Shown one piece after another: positions 1-12,210 of a stretch of 64,000 bases of DNA; within the stretch, counting starts at the first letter, position 1, and each line of letters starts with the position of its first letter. Position numbers and translations under genes: made by a program. The stretch is from Petrosia ficiformis. Lineage: Eukaryota > Porifera > Demospongiae > Haplosclerida > Petrosiidae. The DNA lies in NCBI GenBank assembly GCA_947044365.1, contig OX345640.1:62001-126000 (forward strand), read 5' to 3'. The notes under the pieces were generated by a model that saw nothing but the letters and a program-made list of their open reading frames with translations, searched no databases and had not been told where the DNA came from.

Positions 1-74
1 TGGTTTCTTAAATAATGTTATTGCTATAATCAATATAATATAAATTATTATCATTAATAATTATAATTAATTAC

Positions 75-300
75 CTTTTTCCTTCATTTCCTCAGTTTCC
101 TGGTGACCATCAGGTTTAAAATCAACTCGAAGTTTTGAGAAGTAATCTTTTTGTCTTGCCATCTCCTCTTTCTCAGTCTTTGTGATTGTATTAAAATGAG
201 TCATTAGTGGATTTATTAACACATACCATTTCTTTTCTTCTAGTTTTTCTAACTTATCACGATATTCCTGTTCAGTTGCTGTTAATATTTTCTCACGTTC
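75..300 (-). CDS. Coiled-coil exon of an unidentified gene (partial)
   Basis: On the minus strand an open 226-base exon sits between an acceptor (TAG just above 300) and a donor (AAG|GTAATT just below 75). It reads from EREKILTATEQEYRDKLEKL to a charged end rich in E and K, with a WYVLINPLMTHF stretch in the middle. The heptad-like charge pattern suggests a coiled coil. There is no start or stop codon, so this is an internal exon; the rest would lie off the left edge or in the repeat-filled stretch upstream (higher coordinates). I do not recognise the family. The open frame and clean splice signals make it more likely a real exon than chance. Confidence 0.45.
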
Positions 301-359
301 CTATCCATTAATAAAAAATTTGCAATGAAAAAATTAATACCAAGGCTATATATATAGTT

Positions 360-2280
360 CAGGTCGAATTTCGAGAGAATACTAAAATGCTCACGGTTCT
401 AACAGATAATATTATTGATCAAACCTACTTTGGAAACATATTAAGGACATCATTATCTAACTCTAAGAGTAGTTTCGGCTCAATCTCAAATCACTGATTT
501 TGCTATGAAAAATCAGTACAAAGGCTATAGTTCAGGGTAAAAATTCAAATTTTGATAGAATATTAAAATGCTCACGATTCTAACACATAATATTATTGAT
601 CAAAACCACTTTGGAAACCTATTAAGGACATCATTATCTAACTCTAGGAACAGTTTCGACTCAATCTCAAATGATTGATTTTGCAATGAAAAATCAGTAC
701 AAAGGCTATAGTCCAGGGTAAAAATTTGAAATTCGATAGGATGCTAAATCACTCACGGTTCTAGAAGATAACATTACTGATCAAAACCACTTTGGAAACA
801 TATTAAGGACATCATTATCTAACTCCAGGAACAGTTTCAGCTCAATCTCAAATGACTGATTTTGCAATGAAAAATCAATACCAAGGCTAAGTTCAGGGTA
901 AAAATTCAAATTTGGATAGAATACTAAAATGCTCATGGTTCTAACAGATAATATTATTGATCAAAACTACTTTGGAAACATATTAAGGACATCATTATCT
1001 AACTCTAGGAATAGTTTCGGCTCAATCTGAAATGATTGATTTTGCAATGAAAAATCAGTACAAAAGGCTATATATAGTTCAGGGTAAAAATTCGAATTTC
1101 GATAGAATGCTAAATCACTCACGGTTCTAAAAGATAACATTACTGATCAAAACCACTTTGGAAACCTATTAAGGACATCATTATCTAACTCTAAGAACTG
1201 TTTCAGCTCAATCTCAAATGATTGATTTTGTAATGAAAAATCAGTACAAAGGCTATAGTTCAGGCTAAAAGTTCGAATTTCGATAGAATACTAAAATGGT
1301 CATGGTTCCTACACACAACATTTCTGATCAAAAACACTGCAGATTCCTAACAAGAACATCACTATGTAACTCTATGAACAGTTTCAGGAAAATGTTTTTC
1401 CAGTCGGAAAACAAGTACCAAGGCTATAGTACATGATTTATTATTAACCCTTTGTTAACTCTATAGTTTATTATTAACCCTTTATTAACTCTACAGTTTA
1501 ATGAGTTTATTTTTAACCCTTTGTTAACTCTATAGTTTATCACAATTGTGTTCATAACTGAGTTATAATCATGTTATAATTCTGTTATAATCCTGTTATA
1601 ATCATGATATAATTGCTTTTTATAACAAGGACATCACTATGTAACTCTTGGAACTGTTTCGGAAAAATCGTTTTTCCAATCAGAAATTAAGTACCAAAGG
1701 CATGGTCTGATTAGAAGTTCGAGAGAGCACTAAAATGCTCATGGTTCTTATAAAAGGCTTTTCTGATCATAATTCATAGTTCATAGTGAATTTCAAGAGA
1801 ATACTAAAATGCTCATGGTTGCTACAAACAACAATTTTGATCAAAACCACTGGAGAATCATAACAAGGACATCACTATGTAACTCTAGGAACAGTTTCAG
1901 AAAAATGTATTTTACAGTCAGACAACAAGTACAAAGGCTATATATAGTACATGGTCTGATTAGAATTTCGAGAAAAGACTAAAATGCTCATGGTTGCTAC
2001 AAACAACAATTTTGATCAAAAGCACTGGAGAATCATAACAAGGACATCACTATGTAACTCTAGGAACAGTTTCACAAAAATGTATTTTCCAATTAAAAAA
2101 ATAAGTATGAAGGCTATAGTTCATGGTTCAATTACAATATGGAAAATCAGCTATTCTATATTATAGTTTAGGGTAAAAATTCAGAATACCAAAATGATAA
2201 TATTATTGACCAAAGCCACTTTGTAAACACAGTAAGGACATCATTATCTAACTTCAGAAACAGCTTCAGCCTGATCTGAT
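360..2280. repeat. Tandem array, ~181-base unit, about ten diverged copies
   Basis: The phrase TTAAGGACATCATTATCTAA recurs near 441, 622, 803, 983 and 1169, a spacing of about 181 bases. Each unit also contains CACTTTGGAAACATATTAAG, a GATTTTGCAATGAAAAATCA block and AGGCTATAGTTCAGGGTAAA. From about 1300 the copies diverge (AACAAGGACATCACTATGTA variants) and the spacing becomes irregular, with a short TATAGTTTATTATTAACCC sub-repeat near 1440-1540. A closer copy returns at 2160-2280. Apparent short ORFs here are chance. It looks like a local satellite; no transposase is visible. Confidence 0.9.
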
Positions 2281-3250
2281 TTTGTAATTGCATATCTAAT
2301 TATAATTAGCAATAAAGTAACAAAATTATTACCCAATATTAGGAATACACAGGATACAGTTGGAGAGTTGATATTCAATTTCAAATGATATAATGACATG
2401 TGATTTGTAAAATCACTTTCATGAACATCAATACTACAAATGAATAGATCGGCGTACACACAACAAGAATTGTCCTCATATATGACAAAACAATACAATC
2501 CGTACATACCATTAAAGATTTACTTTGACCATATGATATCCTCACCTAATACTCCAACACAACAGTATGAATCACTCTACCATCGTTAGAAAACTTGATT
2601 CAGAAGATCAGTAGTAACATGCAACAGCTAGCCAGATAAAGCAACAATCTGCAACACGTGGAGTGCTATAACTGGTTACACCCACTTAATTATAACATCA
2701 TACATCAAAGCCAGTGTACCCACGTGAAGAAGGTCTAGTAATATAAAAGGACATGCAACCTGATAGTGTTAGCCTGGTCACTTTCTTGGACTCTAACATA
2801 TTTTAATACAGCTTCTCCATTTTTGAGAATACTTTCTTTCAAATATTGAGACGATCTCCATTGAACAAGTTTCCTGTTGAGCATTTTCCTACAAACTTTC
2901 CAAGTCAGTGCCATATTTGTTGCATTAATCTCAATACAAAAACAAGTGTATATAGAGAAAAAATACATCCCTATATTTGCTTTGTGATGACTATGTATTA
3001 AGCATCGCTGATGGCACTAGTGTCTCTACCTTTCTGTGTACTCGAAAGCTGGGGCCTGAAGAAGTATAAGCCTGACTGCAGTCTAAGTACACAGATCTTT
3101 GATGAACTGACTGAAGTACTCCTACAAGGTTCTAAATGATGACTTCCTCATATCTGAAACTTAACAACTTATACTTACTTGTTAAAGATTCTTGCATAAT
3201 ATTTATACTGGCCATAAAAAATTATTACATTCTCCAAAAAACATTCTGTT
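2281..3250. other. Low-content region with two uncertain minus-strand ORFs
   Basis: Between the satellite and the ~300-base repeats I see no recognisable gene. Two minus-strand open stretches exist: about 2244-2507, whose end has a hydrophobic run (TVSCVFLILGNN followed by LLLIII) that overlaps repeat sequence, and about 2735-2910, a basic stretch with WKVCRKMLNRKLVQWRSS. Either could be an exon of the gene owning the coiled-coil exon at 75-300, but splice sites are weak and the phases could not be tied together. Treat as unresolved. Confidence 0.3.
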
Positions 3251-4270
3251 AAAAGACATTTGCAAAAACGATGTCAATTAAACTACAGATGTATTGGTAA
3301 GAAAACACATTCCTAGATTACTGTCCTATAATCTGCCATCAACAGCTCATGGTGTCTGAAATTCAATACAAAGAATAAGATAGTATTTAGAAATATATAT
3401 TCCAAAGAGATTTAATTCTACAGTAATACATTATTATACATTGTAGATTAAGAATGTACTCACCTGTTGAAAGTAGTTACCTTTTTGTACTTTTCGCTTT
3501 CAGTAGCTCAGCATATGAAAAAAAGATAATATATTATAATAATTAGCGAATATTGGTATTTACAGTGGATGAAATTACAGGTAGATTGGGTTAAATCTAC
3601 TCTGAAAATACATTCCTAAATTACTGTCCTATAATCTGCCGTTAACAGCTCATGGTGTCTGAAATTCAATACAAAGAATAAGATAGTATTTAGAAATGTA
3701 TATATTCCAAAGAGATTTAACTCTACGGTAATACATTATTATACATTGTAGATTAGGAATTTACTCACCTGTTGAAAGTGGTTATCTTTTCGCTTTCAGT
3801 AGCTCAGCATATGAAAAAAGATAATATATATTATAATAATTATTCAATATTGGTATTTACTCTAGATTAAATTACAGGTATATTGGGTTAAATCTACTCT
3901 GAAAATACATTCCTAAATTACTGTCCTATAATCTGCCGTTAACAGCTCATGGTGTCTGAAATTCAATACAAAGAATAAGATAGTATTTAGTAATATATAT
4001 TCCAAAGAGATTTAACTCTACAGTAATACATTATTATTATATATTGTAGATTAAGAATTTACTCACCTGTTGAGTATTTCTTGTTAACTCCTAAGAAATA
4101 TAAAATAGAAGAAATATATCATTTAAATATTAGTAATTGAAAACACAAAGCATTAAAAATATATCACTAAATTACTTTCCTATAATTTGACATCCAATAG
4201 CTAATATATACTGAAACTCAATACAAAAAATATAGAAATATAAATTAATACATACTTTACACAATAACAG
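3250..4270. repeat. ~300-base tandem repeat, three copies plus a diverged fourth
   Basis: The phrase TTACTGTCCTATAATCTGCC starts near 3318, 3617 and 3918, a period of about 300 bases. It is followed each time by CAGCTCATGGTGTCTGAAAT and, further on, by TACTCACCTGTTGA. A degraded fourth copy starts near 4172, and a partial copy reappears at 6113-6235. On the minus strand each unit holds a small exon-like block with a CAACAG|GTGAGT donor (ends near 3464, 3769 and 4067). The possible mini-exons do not chain in a common reading phase, so coding function is unproven. Confidence 0.8.
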
Positions 4271-4651
4271 TACTAGTAACTATAACAAGGTCTAGCAATA
4301 CTAGATTAGTACAGCAATTCAACATTCTTTACCACGCTGTATGAATGATAACATAAAACTCACCTAAAACAATGTCTTTTAAGATAACTGTAATCTTGTT
4401 CCTCTTCTCCATGTTTTGATGTTCTAAAGAAATAAATAAAAATAAATATCCTAAATAATCGAATATATTCCATGACAATAAGAAGCAATCATCAGTCCCA
4501 GCAATCTGTATACCTGGTATTTACTATTTAAAAGCTATATATATAGGATTAGGATCGCTAGTTCTCTCACCTCCATCTTGTCTTCACGCTTCTTTTGTTG
4601 CTTGAGAAATTTAAACTATAGATCTACGCATGCGCACAAAATTAATTAAAA

Positions 4652-5525
4652 TTAAAGAACACAATGTCTATATAGTTTGATAGAATATAACAATACATTT
4701 AATTGTTGTGTATAAAAGAAGCTGTAACTATCAGTTACTAATAGATTCTTTCTACTACTAGACATATTCCAGCATTTCCAAGTTGGCAGTGGGAATGGAG
4801 TTTGACTGTCCATATCAATGATATCATCATCTTCTGTCTGCAATAGATTTACAAATTCATCAGCAGATATACCAAGTAAAGACTGGGAATCATCTAATTA
4901 CAATAAGTTATATATTATATTGGCTAAAGAACCAAAGTGTTAAGCCATGTAACGGTATCCGACATATAAGATATTAGTCACAAGAATAGCTATTTACAGC
5001 AACTTACTGAATGCAGAGTAAGATGGTCGCATGTGAGGTTTGTGAAATTGAGGAACGATTACCAAAGAGAAGGAGAGAATTAAGATCTGCAAATATATCT
5101 CATTATTTTAAATAAACAACTGTAGTTACCATCATAAAGCTACCAGCCTGTAGTTTAGAAGGATTATATTTTGAGACAAAAGCTTGTAACTCCCTTAATT
5201 GTGTCAATAACGGTCTACAAAAACAACAGATCCATTTGTTAACTTTTATTAACACAAACAAAAGAACTAACTTATTTTCAGATTCTAATGTCTTCACTTT
5301 CGTTTCTAATTTCATATTTGCTGCAGTAGATTTCCCAACTCTTTTTTCAACCATTAATATATTCCTTTCTTCTTTTTTGACTATCAGCTGCACTGCACAA
5401 GTATCAATAATTATGTATTTACATATAATCACATATACAAACATGTACGTACTTTTGTTAAAGGTATGTCAACTGGTACTTTCCTCTGCTAATAGTTTCT
5501 GTTCCTCTTCAGTTATTATCACACA
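4652..5525 (-). pseudogene. CREB3-family bZIP/transmembrane gene fragment lacking N-terminus and basic region
   Basis: Minus-strand exons at 5453-5525, 5272-5387, 5130-5214, 5008-5086 and 4652-4893 read like the middle and end of CREB3/CREB3L factors. They give a TEEEQKLLAEE segment, then PLTK, a leucine-zipper stretch (NMKLETKVKTLESEN, PLLTQLRELQAFV), a linker, a membrane helix (ILILSFSLVIVP), and a novel acidic tail to a stop at 4652. The last four exons join in phase. Two defects stand out. The first exon has a one-base frame shift between LLAEE and VPVDIPLTK, and the ~25-residue basic DNA-binding region expected between LTK and the zipper is absent. Upstream sequence is immediately the 181-base repeat, so no start or activation domain is found. 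In the family, membrane release frees a transcription factor; without the basic region this copy should not bind DNA. It may be a decayed copy or a dominant-negative-like paralogue. Confidence 0.6.
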
Positions 5526-5539
5526 TCCAGATAATTGAT

Positions 5540-6030
5540 TGATAAAAACCACTTTGGAAACATAATAATGACTAACTCTACCAAAAGTTTCAGACAAATC
5601 TGATTTTGCAATGAAAAAAAATCAATACCAAGGCTATAATTTAGGGTAAAAATTCAAATTTCGAGACAATACTAAAATGCTCATGGTTCTAACAATTGAC
5701 AAAACCACTTTGGAAACATAATAAGGACATCATCTTCTAACTCTAGAAACAGTTTTGTTCAATCTGGAACGACTCATTTTGCAATGAAATAAATCAGTAC
5801 CAAGGCTATATATACATAGTTCAGCGTAAAAATTCAAATTTCGAGAGAATGCTAAAATGCTCACGATTCTAACAGATAATATTATTGATCAAAACCACTT
5901 TGGAAACATATTAAGGACATCATTATCTAACTCTAGAAACAGTTTCGACTCAATCTGAAATGACTGATTTTGCAATGAAAAAATCAATACCAAGGCTATA
6001 GTTTAGGGTAAAATTTAGAACTTCAAGACT
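5540..6030. repeat. Second block of the ~181-base repeat (about three copies)
   Basis: The same unit as the left-end array recurs here: AAACCACTTTGGAAACATA near 5548, 5700 and 5893, with AATCAATACCAAGGCTATA and TTAGGGTAAAAATTCAAAT spacers. It begins within about 15 bases of the CREB3-like exon. This suggests the array invaded or expanded into that gene's 5' side. Confidence 0.85.
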
Positions 6031-6454
6031 CAAACAATCTCTTTAACTACTCTAGTGAAGAAATGGAAGTATAAGAATTAGGTGAGCAACTCACATTCAA
6101 GATAAATTGAGTGAGTATTTAGAAATATATATTCCAAAGAGATTTAACTGTACAGTAATACATTATTATACATTGTAGATTAGAAATTTACTCACCTGTT
6201 GAAAGTAGTTAACTTTCCAATAATCTGCCATAACAGTTCATAGGGTATGAAATTCATATTCAGTTGCTATCATGCATCAGTACCGGTATACCCTTTACTA
6301 ACTGATAGTGACCTTGTCTCTGTTTTCTTGCTTTTATTGCTAATCCACCACCAGAGATTACAATCTCACAGATAATGGAAATTTATTACCAAGTTTAGAT
6401 GATCTTGCCAATGAAGAAAGGAACTGTATGTAATGCTTATTTCTGGGTGTGGTC
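6031..6454. other. Leader region of ATG10; partial ~300-base repeat and one orphan exon-like ORF
   Basis: 6113-6235 is a partial copy of the ~300-base repeat, including its TACTCACCTGTTGAAAGTAG part. At 6353-6426 a plus-strand open stretch (DYNLTDNGNLLPSLDDLANE) lies between an AG and a GTATGT donor-like site and could be a 5' exon or a remnant. It is not needed for a full ATG10. The remainder is AT-rich and holds no feature I can support. Confidence 0.3.
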
Positions 6455-6934
6455 ATGACTGTGAGTTATGACCAATTTATTTTGGACTGTAAACATTTTA
6501 CTGGTATCTCCGATAGTTTAAGAGATGGATGGAGGTTAAAACAAGTTGATGGAATTGTATACATTGCCAAGACCCAAATTGTACAGCAAAATTCAGATAA
6601 TACGTGTATATCTTGTGATTATCATGTGATTCATCATGTATCTTATCAAGTTCCTGTGTTGTATTTCACTGCTTGTTACAATACTGGACAAGTTGTACCT
6701 GTTGATAAAATTTGGTCTGTTTTAGTTTCTATTGATGGAATAACTGATAAGTGGAGTATGATTAGTCAAACCGATCATCCAATATATTCCTTTCCTTGTT
6801 ACTATGTTCATCCTTGTCACACAGCTACTCTAATGAAAAACCATTCCAAAACTTCAAACTATCTCTTGACCTATATAACTAGTGTATCTCCACTTGTTGG
6901 ACTACATGTCTCCATCGATTATGTTCAGAATTAA
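6455..6934 (+). CDS. ATG10: ATG10, E2-like enzyme of the ATG12-ATG5 conjugation system
   Basis: Single-exon 159-residue protein. ATG10 receives ATG12 from ATG7 through a thioester and transfers it to a lysine of ATG5, a step needed to lipidate ATG8/LC3 in autophagy. The family core is clear: YHVIHHVSYQVPVLYF (about 56-71), DKIW (84-87), a QTDHPIYSFPCYYVHPC segment in which Cys121 of HPC is the catalytic cysteine, and a C-terminal SPLVGL. The human enzyme is 220 residues; this one is shorter at the N-terminus, which is common in invertebrates. The start is the ATG at 6455. An open frame extends a few codons further upstream without an ATG. A GGGTGTGG element lies about ten bases before the start. 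It has its own promoter side and is not close to a partner gene. Confidence 0.9.
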   Translation: MTVSYDQFILDCKHFTGISDSLRDGWRLKQVDGIVYIAKTQIVQQNSDNTCISCDYHVIHHVSYQVPVLYFTACYNTGQVVPVDKIWSVLVSIDGITDKWSMISQTDHPIYSFPCYYVHPCHTATLMKNHSKTSNYLLTYITSVSPLVGLHVSIDYVQN

Positions 6935-7136
6935 CAACAAAAACAATCATTTCGGTTCTTCACACAATGAGGAATTATAATAAGTACTTTCAATTACTAT
7001 AAACAGAAAAGATACAGTAATTTCATTTTCTTTTAAAAATTAAAACAGTTTAGATGTAAAGAATCCACTAATATGTCTTTAATCTGCAGTATAGATTCAT
7101 AATTAATATCATACATGATAATGCAGCAATAAGAAC

Positions 7137-10100
7137 TTACGGGAAACTGTCCTCGTAAGGAATTCCCAGGTCTTCTTCATATTTCATTCTTCGATAATAT
7201 TGTGATGTAATAATAGCAAATATAATAACAGGAACTAAAAATGTCCCACACATTCCTAAAGCTAGCCAGAATCCATTCTAGAAACAGCAGTGACAATTCA
7301 ATAAGAAATTATAGTATAACTAACCAATCCATCTAATGTAAATTCACAAAAGGCTTCATAAAATCCAGAATATACAGCAAAGAGAGGATAACAGTTCCCA
7401 ACTTCAAATTCCAACTAAATCACACAATGTATAAGTCCACATACAACATCATAATACAATACTCACTGCATTAAATGCAAAGTCCACAAGTTGTTGTGCA
7501 TAGCCTACAGCTCTGGGAAATACATCAGAAGCATTCTGAATAAATGTTAATTAATTATAATTAAAAAAACAAGGAATATTTATACTTACATTAACAAGTG
7601 GTGTTACTCCATTATCAATAAGATTCATAAATGTTGTATTAATATTCATGAGTAATTGTGAAGTTACATTCTAAAATAATTATTATTATAGTACGCATCA
7701 TCAAACTTAAAAATCAATACTCACAGTCAAATTCTGTGCATTAGCATCTAACTGATTAACACCCTCTTCAAGATCATCCTTTATACAACAAAATATTGAT
7801 TTATAACAATTAGCACTATAACTGACTTACCACTTCCGAACTAATAGCTTCAACATCTGATTCAACATCACGAAGACCATTTATAATATTATCCACATCA
7901 TCAACTAAATCGGTTGCACTCTGTATAAATAACAACATTATGGATACAATGTTTACAATAATAGTTATTAATTACAGCATTCACTAGCTCTTCTCTCAGC
8001 ATCTCCAGTTCAATGATCTGTTCTGAAACATTAAATGATAAAATTTGTTGATCAATCTGTTCTCTAAACATTGTTATATTAATTCCATCTACTCCTGAAT
8101 TAGTGAAGTTCTCCAATCGCTCTTGCAAATCCAACGGTACAAAAGAACTTGAATTGAACACATTAGCAATTTCCTCTGCAATATTACTTATATTCTGTGA
8201 GACATCGGGTATAAGCTACAAAACATATAATAATATACAAGTGTATTAATAATGCATTCATATTATACCTGTGAAATGTTTGTAAAATTCTGTATATCTT
8301 GAATAAATCCAAGATTTTCAAGTTTCAATGCTTGATAAACAGTTGAATTTCCACTACAATCCTGTAGTATACCAGACACAGTTAGAGGAATAGATCCATT
8401 TTGAAACAAAGCCTCAGACAATAGATAATCACCTCCAGTAATACTGGGATCATCAACAGTCTAGAATGAAACGGGATGTGGGTTTGTAATAATATTCATG
8501 ACATGAATTCACCAGGGAATACTAACTCTAGCTATTATGATATATTCTGAAGGTGCAGCATCATCACAAAACTTTTGAGTCACACCACCAGTAAAAAAAA
8601 CCAAAGCAGCAAGTATCATAACAAGGAAACCAATAACAAATCCAAAACCTGCAGCACTAAAATGTGAAATGAATAACATGTAGTAAATAATAAAATGTTT
8701 TCAATTTACGCTATCAGTGTGATTCCACCACAGTTTGATATATCTGTTCTCTCATAAGGAGCTCGGTCAGTTCTAAATCCACACAAGCCACATATTACAC
8801 CAGATATTACTATTATTATTACTACTGATGCAATACAACTGATAACAACTCCAATGGCATATCTTTAGATTAATAAAACAATGAATCTATTTCATTTTCC
8901 ACTACACTCATTCTTTACCTTGGTGTATCATATTGATGAACAGTATCAAAACCACTACTAACAAAATCTCTTCCATCATTGATATAACCTTCTTCTCCAA
9001 CTACATTATCTGTGAACTCACGTATTCTATCACTAGCCTCATCTGTGACATTACGAAGCTCATCCAAACCATCATTAATTACTAAATAATAAAAATAGAT
9101 TAATTACAGGAGAGAAAACTTGTAATTATCATACCTTGGTCTACGCTGTTTGTTAAATTCATAATTTCGCTTACAGCTGAATTAAATGTATCATTACCCT
9201 ATAAAAAAATTAAAACTTGTTTGATAGTATATGTATCATGTGACACTGAGCCTCATCACTATAATAGTCACCTGATAACATCACTTAAGAATGTATTAAC
9301 TACCTAATGCACAAGCTACTTGCGAAAATGTGACTAGAAATATCACATGATAGACACTAAATACAATAATTACCAATAAGATCATTAATGTTACTTGTAC
9401 TTAAATTAATTAGTTATTTACCTCAAGAGCTGTGTTTGTTAAATTAACACCAGATACAATATCTTGGATATTTCTCAAAGGTTCACTAATATCTGGTACC
9501 TGTAGTGAGACAATATATACTATACAAAACTAGTCACAAATTTAAACATACCTGATTATAATCTACATTCAATCCATTGGAGATCTCACCAGCATTTAAT
9601 GCACTACAATCAACAGAAGCCATTGGTAGTAATGCATCACACTGATTACGAAGTGCTGTTACATTTTCAGCAATAACTTGTAAAGTGTTATTCAAACTAT
9701 TTGTACTAGATTGTAAATCTGATACACTGTTATTAATAGATATTAATGTGGCTTGAATATTCTCAATTTCTAGAAACACGACAATACATAACAATAGTAA
9801 TTATTAATATATATATATTAACCTCTTGATACTGCCAATGTCTGATCAACAACAGCATATATATCATCATCATATGTAGTAATAATACTATTCACTTGAG
9901 AAATCAGTTCTGAATTTAAATAATAATGAACATTATTGTTATAACTCATCAGATCATACCGTTTGCCTGATCAACAGTGATATCTAGTGTATCATTAAGT
10001 TCACACAATAGCGTCTCAATTTGCTAATATTATAAATTTAATAATATAATGAAGATTATTACTATAAGTTACCAGAATAGAATCATTGACAAAGTTTTCT

Positions 10101-12210
10101 GCTAGATCAAATGTATCAGAGGTAGTCTCTTCAAATTCATTGACAGAATCAAATACTTGTTGATTGCTGAAGAATGCAAACACCACTCCCACACTACAAA
10201 ATTACATGATATTACATATAGTCACACAACAAGTCATATGATTAATAAAATAACTGGTCACATGCTTATCCAAATGTAAAGTCATGAAGTAGGCAACAAG
10301 TCACATGATTAAGACAAGTTACATGATCTATAAACATGATTACGTACAGAAGTCCACATGTGAACAAAATCAGTATCACAGTGAATACTATAGTGAGACA
10401 GTTAGTTTTGTTTGTTTCCTCTTGTCGCAAATTTCCACCACAGTTTCCACAACAACGACACAAACCAAAACAACAAAAACAAATAAGAAATGAAATTGCC
10501 AACGATCCACCCAAAATCGTTAGAGCTATGATGCCAGCCCACCAACTTGCTAGCTGTGTATTGAAAATATAATTAAAAACTGACTAAAAACTTACAATAT
10601 AACTTACATCTCGTCCTAATTCTTGTAATTCATCTCCAGTGATACCAGAAGGATCAGAAAAATTAAAACTAGAACTATTCACCAATGGTACAATCACCTC
10701 TAGTGTAAAAAAACAAAATGTTGTTATCATAATATATTATTACTAGTATCATAATAATTATATTACAAATGTGATGATATACAGAGTCAATTGAGGCATA
10801 GGCTTCCTAGTGTGAAGATATGAGATTTCACATGCCAATACTGTTAACCATATAAGATCACTATTTACATAACATAACAATTATTATAGCAACATCACAT
10901 GATATCAGTATATATACACACTACAGGTAGTCATACATTCCATGTTTTAGTATCTGTAACTACCAGTATAACTAAAACCATTTTAGTAAGGCAATTAATA
11001 ACTGAATTACTGTCATAACTATAACTAACTAAAATGAAAATTGGTCAATAATGGCCACTTTTAGTTACTTAACTAAAACTAAAACTCTTTTAGTAAGCCT
11101 AATATTATTTTAGTTAATTAAACTATAACGAAACTAAAAGTTTGAGAAATGAGGCACACACTATATGATATTTTAGTATGAGAAATGAGGCACACTATAT
11201 GATATAGTGTGCCTCATTTCTCAAACTTTTAGTTTCGTTATATCTATAACTAAAAGTATTCATTTTTGTCACCAATTCCATGCTACTAGTACACGAGGTG
11301 ACTACATCTCTTCAGTATTGTGCTCACTATTAATGAAAATGAATTGTGGTGTTAATAAAACAAATCGTCATTTTCAAAACAGTAACCCATGATTAATATT
11401 AATATTAGAAAACAGAATACATAACGAATAATAAGTTTTGTTATTACAGATATGCCCAGGAACATTCTATAACATTATACCTATAATGTATGTAGTGCAC
11501 TAGTTGATGAGGGCTCATGAGCCAAAACAAATCGCTGAAGTTAATTAAACTAATAAATATTGGCTGATATAATTATTACAATACAACTTGGTAAGAATCT
11601 ATTATAATCTTGTTAATTATATAATATATATATATTATAGGAAATTGAGAGGTTTGCATTCTCTGCAAGACTTGTAAATGTTTTCCTATGTGTTGTCTAG
11701 ATGTGGGAGTAAATAATCACATATTCTCACTTCTAAGTCAACCAAATGCAGATTCATGAAGTTAAGTACACATGATTGCCATATACATGACAGAATCCCA
11801 AAATTCTATCACCTTATATATAATTAGCACATTGGTAGAATAAACATTATTATAATTACATGTTAAACATTATATAAAATTAATGATAATTATGATTATG
11901 TAATAATACATTACACTTGCACTAGATAAAGATGTACACTAAACACTCACACACCTTCAGTAACACTACCAGGTTGTACAACATTTATGATACCAGCAGC
12001 AACAGTATACCAAGGCCCAAGAGCACCTGGATCATAAACATCATCTGGTCTGTCTGTGTCTGGAGGGAAATCTGCAAACACAAGTGTATCTCTATCCTCA
12101 GAGGATATATTTACAAGAGAATAGCTAGGACATTGGAGAGAGTTTTGAGCTTCTATCTGGTTCAGGCAAGTAACTGTAAGCCAGAATGTCACCGCTATGA
12201 AGATCATCAT
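7137..12210 (-). CDS. PROM1: Prominin (CD133-type pentaspan membrane protein), 20 exons
   Basis: Exons, 5' to 3': 11955-12210, 10608-10699, 10348-10553, 10073-10193, 9960-10023, 9823-9909, 9552-9769, 9422-9499, 9135-9198, 8919-9081, 8710-8862, 8527-8656, 8269-8460, 7976-8215, 7831-7920, 7725-7778, 7590-7670, 7467-7535, 7325-7414, 7137-7277. Phases close to give 862 residues (human prominin-1 has 865). A signal peptide (1-22) is followed by TM1 and TM2 in exon 3 with the cysteine-rich CFCCFGLCRCCGNCGG, a long N-glycosylated coiled loop, TM3 and TM4 in exons 11-12, a second loop, and TM5 in the last exon ending near YYRRMKYEEDLG. The family binds cholesterol and shapes microvilli and ciliary membranes. 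The stop (CCG TAA) coincides with a possible CCC|GTAAGT donor, so a longer tail from another exon cannot be excluded. The symbol marks the family; PROM1 versus PROM2 cannot be decided. Confidence 0.92.
11125..11241. repeat. Perfect 35-base inverted repeat (foldback) in prominin intron 1
   Basis: Bases 11125-11159 (ATAACGAAACTAAAAGTTTG followed by AGAAATGAGGCACAC) are the exact reverse complement of 11207-11241. The 47-base spacer repeats part of the arm again at about 11180-11195, which pairs with the same right arm through a TATATGATATA centre. The flank is rich in ACTAAAAC and TTTTAGT. It lies in the 1.25 kb first intron of prominin. It resembles a MITE-like or hairpin insertion; no coding capacity is seen. 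Confidence 0.85.

Noticed and set aside
6353..6426. Plus-strand exon-like stretch DYNLTDNGNLLPSLDDLANE ending at GTATGT
   Set aside because: No partner exon in phase was found and ATG10 is complete without it; noted only as a possible remnant.
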